Part shown: positions 11,101 to 23,100 of the stretch, in pieces
How positions within the stretch are numbered: position 1 is the stretch's first letter
Layout of the letters: each line of letters begins with the position of its first letter
NCBI RefSeq assembly: GCF_018320785.1
Contig: NC_054881.1
Span: 16,616,275 to 16,680,274, forward strand
Source: Cheilinus undulatus
Taxonomy: Eukaryota; Chordata; Actinopteri; Labriformes; Labridae
Direction: 5' to 3'
DNA length: 64,000 nucleotides
Position numbers and translations under genes: made by a program
Notes under the pieces: model-generated
The model's database searches: none
What the model was told of the DNA's origin: nothing
Seen by the model: only the letters and a program-made list of their open reading frames with translations

Positions 11101-14100
11101 TTCACTGTGGCTCATTAACCTGCTAAGGAATGTCTTTTTGTGAACTTTTCTTTATTAACATGCACTTTTTATTGACACTTAATGCCTCCTAACCATTAAT
11201 ATCTGCACACCCTTTTTCCTGAAAGCTGGCGAAGGTCACTGCTTCCTCCATCTCCACTTCAGAGGATGCAACACGGCCACCGTGTCCTGCTCTGCACGGG
11301 CAGGAACACAGTGTTGCATCATGGGTCAGAAATGTCTTGTAACCTGTATTTTTTTTCCTTGTTTTTTTCTCTCATTGCTTCTCTGCCAGTTGGACTCCCC
11401 TTTGTAATACTCACTGTGCGGCACAGTCCTTACCGCCGAGGCTTTTACTGTAATGATGATTCAATCAAGTACCCCTATAAAGAAGATACCATTTCCTATC
11501 AGTTGTTAGGAGGTGTAATGATTCCCGTCACAATACTCACTGTAAGTGCACCTGTTTTGTTTGCTGGTTAACAGTTGTCATTTCTTCTTCTCATTTCATG
11601 CTTCATTACTTCTTTTAAAAGGGCTTCCCATAACCCACTTTCATCTTTTCTCTTAATCCATGTTTGACAAGATTTTTTTTTAATATTTCTGCAACAATAT
11701 TATGTTATTTTAACTGCTTGCACAAGACACTAATCATTCTCGGCTAGTTTGTTAACCGCATGTAGAAAATGTTTACCTATCCTTTAAAGCCTGATTTATG
11801 GTTCTGCATTAGATCTATACCGTAGCAGATGCATAGGTCCACATAGCCCCGTTCCTCTGCAGAGACCTTAGTGCGAAGACTGACTTGCACCCTTTCTAAA
11901 ATGCAACTGCATGTTCAAACAACTGGTTTCTCAGTGGCCAACAAATGCAAATAATACCCCTGTTCTTTGCCTTGATGTCCCCTCTCTTTTCTTCTTTGCA
12001 GTAACCGCAGTATATTCATTAATGGTTTCACTTGTCATGGTTTCCTGTACTCAAACAAGCAGTGAACATAGCAGCAGGACCCTGAACTGGCATGAAATCG
12101 CACTGCTAATTAGCATCAATGGACAAGTATGAAATGCTTACAACAGCGCATCTACTGTGTAGATTCACTGCAGAAGTATAAACCCGGCTTCATGCTTCAA
12201 TATAAAACAAAAGGTTCTCCAAGTATGCAATAATTCACTACTCTTAAATACCACTTGTTTTTAAATCAAGCTTTGTTTCCTACTGATTGATTGTATTCAG
12301 AGTAACCAGAGCTTTATAATATCCCCTAAAATCTTCAGTCGTGTTTTTCCAGTGAGCTACTGTGAGCAGAAAGACAGAAAGCTCTTTTTAAACTTCACAA
12401 ATACAATGGCAACTTTGGCAAGTTTGCAGGAGATTTCCTCCATTTTTGCTCATTAAATGAGAAATGACCCAGTACTGGGTGCCAGGAAATTGTCTTTTTG
12501 ATGCCATGGCATTGAAACAGGTTTGGATATTGAATAGAATGGTATCAAAGTTCAAAATTCTAGTATAATGATTATACCGCTGTACTCTTAAAGGACCTTA
12601 ACTTTGAAACCCTAGCTTCATCTCCAGCTGCTGCAGAGACACTAAATATACGACGGCTGTGAAACTCTTCACATGCAGCTGAGGCAGTAGTAAACTCGGT
12701 CAGTTGATGTTGAATGAATTAAAAGTATGTGATAGCATTTCAAGAGCTATAAAGAGAGAGAGGCTCAGTCAACTCTGTGATGTTTTCACAGTTCTGGATA
12801 CTTGTCAATATAACATGTTTTAAACAAACAGTTTCTTTTATATTAATGATCTGTTGTATGACACAGTTCAGAAGCTCTAAAAAACTACAACTTTTCTGTC
12901 ATATTTTAACTAAAACTACTACTAGCAAACAAGAGAATACTGTCTAGATTGCACGAAGATGATGGCAAAGTTTACCAAAACAGCATTACCAATGTATATG
13001 TGCATTAAGACACTGCAGGAGCTAACTTGCAATTTTTAGTAATTAAAATTAAAACTGCTCTGTATAGGGTATCTAAGATTTTATATTTTTGTGGCCATGG
13101 TATCAAAACAGATATGATTCGTGTTCATTTTTACTAAAACTGTATCAAATTTTAAAGCCATTAAAGCCAAAAGACCTTAATTTTAACAGACCTTTATTTT
13201 GAAATTCACTTGCTCTGGATTCGTCTCCAGCTGCAGCACAGAGACTTTAAATGAAACTCTTCAAATACAGCACAGCAATCAATGCTGAGCGGAGCTGGAA
13301 AATGTGATGGCACAAAACGTTTCCAAACTAAAGGTTATAGCTTTGAAAATTCTTGACAACAAAGCAGGCAGCCAACTTACATTTATACCTATAAAGTTAT
13401 CACTCTGAGTAACAGACACGTTTAGTTCCCTAAATAAAAGCTTTGAAAGATTATAGAGCTGCAACAATAAGCCCTGTCGATCATTTCTTACACCCTCAGG
13501 GCCCGTTATCTCCAAACAAGGTTGTGAAACAATTCATAGACACACATCTACACCACAGCACTCACGAAAAGAGGAACTAATGAGTCATGCTTTTGACGTT
13601 TCACATTTACTCCAAACACAGATGTAGAAGCCTTTAAAGTTAGACTAGCAGATTTTAGACATCCAATTTGAACTCAAGCATCAAATCTCATTATATAAAT
13701 ATTTATTATTTTAAGTGGACATCATCTTCTGGCTGTGATACCTTAAACATTATGTTACATCTCTGGAATTTTATGCAGAAAAAGGTTAAAAAAGTGCCCA
13801 ATAGACACATTATTGTCTTGTAAATTCATTCAGTAAGCAAAAGCTAGATAGCTAAAGTTAGTATAAAGACAGAAAACGAGGGAAACAGCTAGCATGGATC
13901 TAATGGTAGGATTGTTTCTTAAAGCTCCTGTGAGGAACTTTCTGTTTGCATTGCTTTTGGTGCCCCTGTGGACAATGCAGTACATCTTATCTTGTCCTGA
14001 ACATGCCTAGTAAAGCTCTTTAGAGACAAATTATATTCAGAGACAAATGATTGTCCCATTGGGAATACTTTTATTGAAAATTAAGAAAGACTTTCTTCAG

Positions 14101-17100
14101 TGTGCTGCTAATTGTCTTGCCTGACACCTACCCCACAGCAGCTGTTAAAGGCATCAAAATTACAGTAAAAATACTGCTAATCTTGTAACTGATAATCTAG
14201 CTTGCTTTTTTAGGTCATAAATAGAAATCCCTCTAAATTTCAGGCTGTCTCTCAAGCAGTTAAAAACTCCTCCCTGGGGCTTTAAGCTGATTTAATTTAG
14301 ATGTTAGCTAAAGTTTTTAAAAACACTGAAGTGCCAGTAGGCTGACTTAGTTAGCTTAGCAGGCTAGCCATCCTACTGCACTCCCCCGAGTTTTAAATCT
14401 TGATGCTAAGCTAGGCTAACAAGCTATTGTTCATGTGTACAAACATGGCAGTTTTTAGCATCAAAGTCTTGACAAGAAAGCTAACCTGTCTGTATCTCCA
14501 AAAGTCTCTGAGTTAAAGTAGTAAGAAAGGTTAAATTATGTACAACCCAGAGTTTTAGAGAACATTTCTGGCTCTGATATTTTATATTTTATTCAGTTGC
14601 ATCATTGTTTGTATTTTTAAGTGTGGTATTTCTGTATAAACCTCTAACCTTCCACCCTGTCCTCCTCCTTTACAGATGGTTATTGGCGAGTGCCTTTCAG
14701 TTTATCTAAACCGCATCAAATCCAAGTCGTCTTTCGGCAGCTATGTGTCCTCTGTTTACAAAGCCGTCGGTACCTTCCTGTTTGGGGCGGCAATGAGCCA
14801 GTCTCTGACCGACATAGCCAAGTATTCGATCGGTCGGCTCAGACCACACTTCCTGGACGTGTGCAAACCTGATTGGAAAAATATCAACTGTTCGTCAGGG
14901 GCTTATATCGAAGACTTCACCTGCAGTGGAAACCCAACCATGGTCAACGAGGGCAGGTAGGTTTAGCTAAAACTCAAAACTTTTGACACTTTTAGACATT
15001 TCAGACATTAGTAGATGAATGCAGAGCTCTGATTTATAAGCCGATGGAGAGGAAAGAAAACTGGTGTTTTTTAATAATTTATTATACTTTATTACTATTA
15101 TGTCACTACCAGTGTGGCTGTAATGGCAATGTATGCTCCAGCCAGTCGATACATGTATAATGCCGATGCAAAGGATCCACTCACTAACACTTTTTCTAGA
15201 CATCCCAAGTGTGCAAGTACAAAGGTTAAATCGCTGAACTTATGAATGATTATGCAGTTGTTGCTATAAAAACACAAAGGCCAATCCCAAGTGAGGGTGT
15301 GCAACATGAAGTTTGTAGTATAAAGATGGGAGGCTGTGTTTTTAGCAGGGTGCATGTGCCGCACACGACAGCAGAGGTTGAGTAACATCACAGGAATGTA
15401 AAGCTTGTTTTCATTATGGCTTGAATGTGTTATCAGCTCTGAGCAGAGGGAAGTATGGAGGGAGGAGAGGATATCCACTTCTCACTCTGATGTAGCAATA
15501 GCCAGAAGGGAAAGGTGGTAATTATAGAAGCAGAGTCCTGAAAAGATTCATCAGCAGTGCAGATTTTATCACTCTTATGAAGGCTTTATTGATGCTTTAA
15601 GGAGCTTTTTATCTGCACTGCTCAGTAGCTGAAAAGCTAAAGGAAATAGTCATTTGTCTATTGAAGAGTCTTGGCATTTGAGCCTGAAAGCTCTGTGAAA
15701 CTGTGAACACCTACCCTCTCTGCGCTCAGGTTTATCTACTAAAAATCTTCCAGGGTGTGGTGCACAATTCTGATATTTCCTTAGGCTTTGTTACCACTCT
15801 GACATCAGAAGAAGCAGAATAAGGGACAAATTAGCAGCAGGCCAAAGGAGTTAGATACGCCCTTTGAATTTTTTTTAACTGAATTTCCTGTGATTCTAAT
15901 TTTTCATAAACCTGTAAAAATATGTAAGGCTCTTTTAAGACACCAGTTTGATAAAAAAAAAAATTTATTATTTATTTTAGATATTTTTCATTGTCTGCCC
16001 TATTCTGTTGAAGATTTTTTTTCTGACACAAGGGGACTTTGTGTTTCCTTTTTTCTATTTTAAGTTTTTCTATTTTGGTCTGCTTTTTAACATTAGGGAT
16101 TTCCATTATCAGAAATAACTGTAAAAAAAATCTAATAATATAAGGTACTTGATTAGATTTTTTTTTTTACAGTGCATTAGGTGAAACAAAAGAAAACAGA
16201 ACTGGACTGTAGATGAGCTTTTTACTAAACAAACTGATAAAATATGTTCTTTTTAAATAGTGAAAATTTAAATATTTATACTGTTTATTTTATTTTATTT
16301 GAATTTCTTGTCAGTCGGAGTTTGTTAGTCTAATTCTCTTGCATTTTTTATATTTTGCCTTTTTTAAAATTTTGGTCACGATAACAGATAAGAACTGCTC
16401 TGATAAGATAAGAAAAAAGTCATGCTTATAAATAAAATAGATTATTGTTCAAAACAGACAATAAATAGATCCAAGTCGGGCTGAAATTAAACGTAAATGG
16501 GGCACCGGTGTCCAGGTCATGGTTATGTCCATGCACCATTCAGTATGTTCAGAGGCTGTTGTTCTCAGGTGTGGCCTTCGGCTCCTTTCCAGCATGTCAT
16601 TCCTGACTCTCTCTCTCTCCCATGTTTTTGGATGTATCCACTGTGCTTACAAATAAAAGCTAAAAAAATAATCTCTTAACCCTTTTAAGGCTAAACCTTA
16701 AAGGGATACTTCAACATTACTTCAACAGTTATAGAGCTAATAAGCACAGCCGGACAGGGAAGGGCACATCAGGGTGGCCCGAACAGGATCATCTTACTGT
16801 AACATGATTCCCCCATGAGTCAGTCTGACTTCCTGACAAGAGACCAGGCCCGCTGTCAGAGCAGGGTGTTGACATTTAATGGGAAAATGTGCCCATTTTA
16901 CCAAAAAAATAAATGAAATTTAAATAAAAAGACTCATTTTATAAGATGGCAGTCCACATGGCTTATCTAAAGTCTGCCTTGATTGGATGCTGAAAATGTA
17001 GAACTAGTAAAGGCCTTACAGGGTTTGGTCTGTCAATTATTAATCTGATCCAACAGAGGGATGTATAGAGGTCAGCTGGATGATTGTACTTGTTTGCGTA

Positions 17101-20100
17101 TTTTGTTACTGAAGTGGTTTTGATTGCCTACAAGAACTGCAATGATCAAAGAACTTAAATGATTAAAAATCAGTCCCAAATTTTCAAGAAATGATATATT
17201 TATCCATCATGAGAAAATTTAATAATTAGGCTGTAACATCACTGCTGATGGGGTTTCTTTACAATTGTGTAATTGTTTGACTGGTATAAAACTCCAAAAT
17301 AAAACAGAGAAGAGTCTAACTAAAAAGAGAAACAAGTTCAGTGCTAAAATTCTGGTTCAATTTGAAAGGAACCCATCCTCTTTTTGTCTTAAGTTTTATT
17401 GTGTAAAGTTACTTCAACGAGCATTTACAGGCACTCAAAGAGCCCTGAGAGACCAAGGCAAACTTGGCAACATGCTCACAAATCAGCGCTAAAATGCAAG
17501 TACTTCACCAGTGTTGAGATTGCAAAGTTTTGTTTCTTAGTTAAGTGTATCAAGCCACTAATTATCACTCATTCTTTACCTTTTTCTTACACTGAAGTTC
17601 AGTCATCCCACAAGTTAGCACATTTACTCCTTAAGCCAAAATTCCCCACAAACTCATCAGATAGGTGGGAGACATTTTTGTCTTGGACATTAAAACTGGA
17701 TCGTTTGACCGACTGATATTCTGAAACTGGAACAAACATGGTAAAAAAAAAAAAAAAAAAAGCTCCAGGAAAGACATTGTAGACTGCAAACTTTTCCAGC
17801 TGAGATTTCCTAGGTGCAGGCATGAATTACAACTTAAATTTTGCACCTAGTATGTGTTAAGTCCTCTTATAAGTTCCAGTTGCAGTAGCCCATCATTTTT
17901 AAAACCTAGGCTAGCTAAAAAAAATCTCAAAGAATAGATGACTTTACCTGCAGTTTATGCAGTGGACCGCCTGAGCAGAATACATCCCTTAGAAATGTTT
18001 GATTACAACAAACTACAACACAACAGAGATGGAAACTGGGCACACGGTCCTTCTCAGTTGATATTTTGCAGCTGGATCAATTCAAAAGTAAGTAGGTGAT
18101 TCAAAAGTGGATAACTCCACTGTGTTTAAAGTACTGGTAAAACGAGCTGTTATATTACCAACAGGGGTGGTTTTAGCGATTTGGAGGCTCCAGGCAAAGA
18201 CCAGTATGAAGCGTTCACCCTTTTGCTAAAAACAGTCATAGTGAGTGAACAAAATAATATGAAGCATCTGTTTTTAAGGTACAAAAAGCCCGGGAACTGT
18301 TGGACATACTCAAATCTGAAATGTAAATACCCAACAGCGCTTCATCGCCTCTTAAAAAGGAATTATAAGTCAAACTTTCCACACCTAATAACTTCAATTA
18401 AAACATGCTTTTAAGCCAACTGTATCTTATAAAAAATAGACGCTCACTTTGTTGCAATATTATTCTCCACTATAAATCATATACATATATATTTTTAAAA
18501 AAACATTTTACCACAATAATCTACCATTTTGTTGTCTCAGTATGTCTTTTGGGACCTGACTTACTGTTATTCATTTGATATGAAGACATTTTGGAGGGGA
18601 GGTTAGGGGCTTGGACCTAGCTGTTTGGGCAAGGGGTCCTCTAGTTTATTTTTTTTCGAATAATCAAAATCTATTTTGATGCTCTTCTATTCACTCCTGG
18701 CTATATATCATGACTGTTATATGTTGTTACTTTTTGCTAGAGTTTAGTTTTTCATAATCAAAATACCTAGTCATATTTTACACACATTTCCATTTCTGTT
18801 GGTGCATTGATAGTAGTTCATGGATGTTACATGCAGCCTGTAGTCAGTTTAAGGAGGTTTAAGCAGGACAGTGATTTTATTAATTCACTGAGATCAGAAT
18901 CTGTTCTCATCTGTTCTTATTTTATAGCCTGAGGCCACCAACCATCCATCAAATGCTCACTAAATTAGCCGGTTTATGGTATTAATAGATGGGATGTGTG
19001 TGTGTATTCTTGGTTGCTGTCGTAGAAGTGGTCTAGACAACAGAATTAAACACAACACTGTTATTATAAATAGGAAGTAACCATGGCAGGAAGCGGGGGC
19101 TATAGGGCCTGCTTTTTTAGCTTCTGCTATTAATTTTTAAAATATTTTGACTATACCTGTTCTTGACTCCACTGTAAATAAAGGTCTGCCAGGATGTGGA
19201 AATATGTGTTTTTTCCGTTTTTACTGTCGATCATAAGATAGCCCGGTTCCATCTGATTAGTTTGTTTTATTTGCTGACAGAGGAAAGTGCTGAGCTGAGC
19301 TTTGTTTTTCTGTTTCAGGCTTTCCTTCTACTCCGGACACTCGTCTTTCTCCATGTACTGCATGCTGTTCCTGGCTGTAAGTGCTTAATGACATAATGTA
19401 CTGTTCTGCTTATCATATCAATCACCACCTATGGAACATGGTGCTGAAACTAGATTGTATAGGAGGACATTTTGGGCTTCCATGCAAGCCCTTGAACATC
19501 TGGAAAATTGTTTAAAAATTCATAGTTATTTTTCATAGCTGGACAAATTTCACTTGATATGCTTATGACTTTTTAACAGTGATAAATGCTAAGATTTTTA
19601 ACCACCCTTTTTAAAAAACCTAGGTTATCTATGCCTTCAATAGAGATAGAACAGTGGACTAAGCAGGAAGTGGTGGAGAGAGAGACATGTCTGTTAAAAA
19701 TGACATCTTAGCATGTTAGCTTAAAGTCAGGAATTACGGTGTAAAACTACACCTCGCACTTTACAAAGTTAATCAGTGAAACTCCATTTTTTAAGGGTTT
19801 ATATTGCTAATGTCAGGCCAAAACCTCATATCTCCAAAAGTACCGTTTTTCAGGGAATGAAATAAAACTGTATTCTTTAAAATAATTTAACACTAAATGG
19901 ACATGGCCAGCATCTTTATAACCCCTTTTATTGGTTTAAATTTGTAAAAACCACTGACAAATGTAAAGGGTGACCAGCAGCAGTAATTTATGAATTAAAA
20001 AAAACATGAAAATGGAGATATAAGGTTTTGGCCTGACGCCAGCAATATATGGGTCTTGCAGGTGTTGTGTCGTCTGCAGAACTGTTTTTGGCTAGCAGGG

Positions 20101-23100
20101 ATTTCCCAACTGTTTTTAAACTAAATGTCTGTCTGGTAAATAGGAAGCTACAGAAAGCTCCAGTTAGCCTGAAGAAAGGAAACAGTCATAGTTGCACTTT
20201 GGATTGTATTTACATATTAAATAAATTAGATCCCAGGTGAAACGGGTCACGTTGCATTCAGGGACAGTGTATTGCCTGGTAAAAGTTGATGCTCAGTGTA
20301 GAGGACATGAAACAGCAGCAGCACGAGTCAAGCAGGGCAGTGCCCCTGCATGTTATCAGGGTTTGTCTTTATCCCCGTTGATACTTCTAGTTTAATACTA
20401 AGCAAGGCCAAAAGTCTGCTTGCTGAAGCCTTTTATTTCCAAACATATGATTTTGATCTACTCATTATACAAGTTGCCCCAAAAAGAGGCCACAAAGTTG
20501 CTTGGATGGGTGCTGGTTTAGCTCAGTTGGTAGAGTGGTCACCCAGTGCAGAGGTTTGGGTGCTCACAGGTTTGGACCCTGATCCTGGCACTGTTTGGTG
20601 CATGTCTTTAGGACTCTCTCCCCTATATTTCCTGTCTTCAGCTGTCCAGCTAAACATTACATGTAGGCTATGCATAAAGACAGTAAATATGCAAAGCTGT
20701 TAAGACTCTACAGGCTGTCCAGGTAAAGGGCTTGTGTGCTAGCATAAACATTCGTAGTAAGGCAAATTGGTAGATTAGAAATACACGACAAATGATTTGA
20801 AGCTCATCATTAATATATTTAATCCCATCTGTTGTAGTATAAATTGAACCCAAAGCCTAAAAAAGAAAGCATACAGACCAGAGCTGTCAAGATTATTGTG
20901 ATTAACTATGACCCACAGTTAGTGCACTGATTTCTAAAATCGCGATTAATCGCATGCTGTACTGCCACTTCAACAAACAGCCTCAGTGATGTAAAAAAAA
21001 AGTCAATCTCCCCCTCCTAGAGTCCCACTCCAGTTTTAAAACTTACTGACGGCTCAGTGGATATTCAAAAGTCATCTGATCCATGTGTCATCAAGCAGTT
21101 ACCTTTTTACTGTTCACTTATTTCCTTTTCAGTCCATTACAAGTTTCCTTTTCCTGGTTCAGTATGTTAAAATCTAATCGCAATTAAAAATGTTAATCTT
21201 CTGACAGCCCCAGTATAGACTTTTGGTTTGTTTTCACCAAGCAGTCTGGTTCAGTTTACTACTTTAGTTGTTGTGTTTCTACCATCAAGATGCGGGACCT
21301 TTCTGTTGGGGTACCAAACATTCCCATTCAGCTCTAAAGGGTGAATCTAGACCCACTACTGGCTGACATCCCTGCCCACCAACTAACAGCACAGATGGAT
21401 GTGGAAACTCACACCATATCAAATTGTACTGAATCAAACCAGACAGCTTGGTGGAAATACACCATCAGCTGTTTGTTTTTACAAAGCCGTGTCAGATTTT
21501 TGCTATATTTATGCAAAGCTAAGCCTTTTGTCTGTAGTTTTATACTACACAGAGGGATGTGACTTGTATTAATTGTCTTATCTCACTTTTAAAATATAAA
21601 GATTTCTTTATCAACCTTGATAACCTCATAATAATCAGCGTGATTGTTCTGTGAATGAGAAAATCAGGATCTTTGTGTCCCCACTGTTTGTCCTGAGCCC
21701 AGCCCTGATAAACTTTATAAGGCTGCTGATTCATTCAATCCCAGCAGAGATATAAATAGACTCTGGGACAAAGTCCTGGCACCAACATAAAGCCCCCCCC
21801 ATGAAGGAAGAGAAACAGACGATGACATTTAAACATTTACCTAGACACAGTGGCGTTTCTATTTAAAAAAGAATTTGCGTCAGAGATATTGTGTCAGCCA
21901 GAGAAACATAGATGTGGACTGAGCAGCACAACTTGTTTGTGCCTTATGTTAAACAGCGTAGCCACACCCTGATTAGAATATAAACAAAAGGTTGGTTTAT
22001 GACATGCGAGTATGTGACATTCAGCTTACCAGTCACTTTTCTGGATCCCCATCCTGCGTCAGCAGTGGTGGATATTAAACTTTCACTGTAGATTAGACAT
22101 CATGCCACTGAGAAGAAACACTCCTATGCTATGCTTTCAGTGAAATTGATTTCTTCAGGACCTCTTTGATGAAGTGAAATTACTTTTTAAAGAGGAAGTT
22201 ATTTTTGGACATCTTAACTTGAACCATACAGAGAGGATGTTTGTTTTGTTATGACCATTTTCCTGCAGAAAAGATTTGTTTCTGGTTTTGTAGGAAATGG
22301 AAATACACAGTCATCTTCAAATCACTGCAGCTCACTTTTCCTGCCACTCTGTAAATAGATGCACTCAATGTTCACCCATAAACTAAACTTTACAATAAGG
22401 CTTCCTCCTCTTGTTAGTTTATGTGACCCTGAACTCAGCTGCTTCCAGTGGTACTTACATATCATGTCCCCTCCTCAGCTCTACCTGCAGGCTCGCCTCC
22501 AGGCCGAGTGGGCGAGGCTCCTGAGACCCACGATCCAGTTTTTCTTGATCGCTGCAACCATTTACACCGGATTGTCAAGGGTGTCCGACTATAAACATCA
22601 CTGGAGCGATGTACTTGCTGGGCTTCTACAGGGCGCCCTCATGGCGATCCTTGTGGTAAGTGATGTGTGACATTTACCTTACATTTAAAGGAACCCTGCA
22701 TAAAAGATGTCGGCCTAATTAGATTAACATCAGTGTATTTTTTATATGCAGACTGTACAAAGAAACATTCTAGATTTCTACATTTTGAGGCTCTTATTGT
22801 GTTATGCCCTCTGGAAAGTGATGTCAAAGGGTTGCATTGTTCTTCCTCCCACATCTTTTCTAGTGTGTCATCCTTAAAGCCTTTTTAATTTTAAACCAGG
22901 GTGCAGATTCAGAGAAGAGGACAGGAAGAAGGAAGTTACTGCAATGTAAATCAAGGAGAGTACAGTAAATAGGATGTGGGAAGAACAATGCAACCATTTC
23001 ACATTACTACCCAGAATGCATTGCACAACAGCCTACATGTTTAACTATTCTTCTAAATTTCTTGTACAGCATAGCTATAAAATACACTAATGTTATTCTA

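Larger units (their letters stand above)
14957..19318 (+). other. PLPP1 intron between exons 3 and 4
   Basis: The 4.4 kb intron is AT-rich and has no supported coding sequence. It holds a lone transposon-like terminus at 16702-16718 (AGGGATACTTCAACATT preceded by TTAA), a run of A at about 17742-17761, and one copy of a dispersed repeat at about 18575-18680 that recurs at about 58975-59075. Confidence 0.5.
19377..22478 (+). other. PLPP1 intron between exons 4 and 5
   Basis: A transposon-rich intron: a 248-bp fold-back element at 19801-20048, a tRNA-derived SINE at about 20508-20655 and a hAT-type element at 20879-21212. The remainder shows no coding signal. Confidence 0.55.

Noticed and set aside
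20508..20590. A tRNA gene on the + strand
   Set aside because: The A and B boxes are present, but the acceptor stem does not close and related sequence continues downstream; another copy lies at 32180-32340. It is a SINE head.
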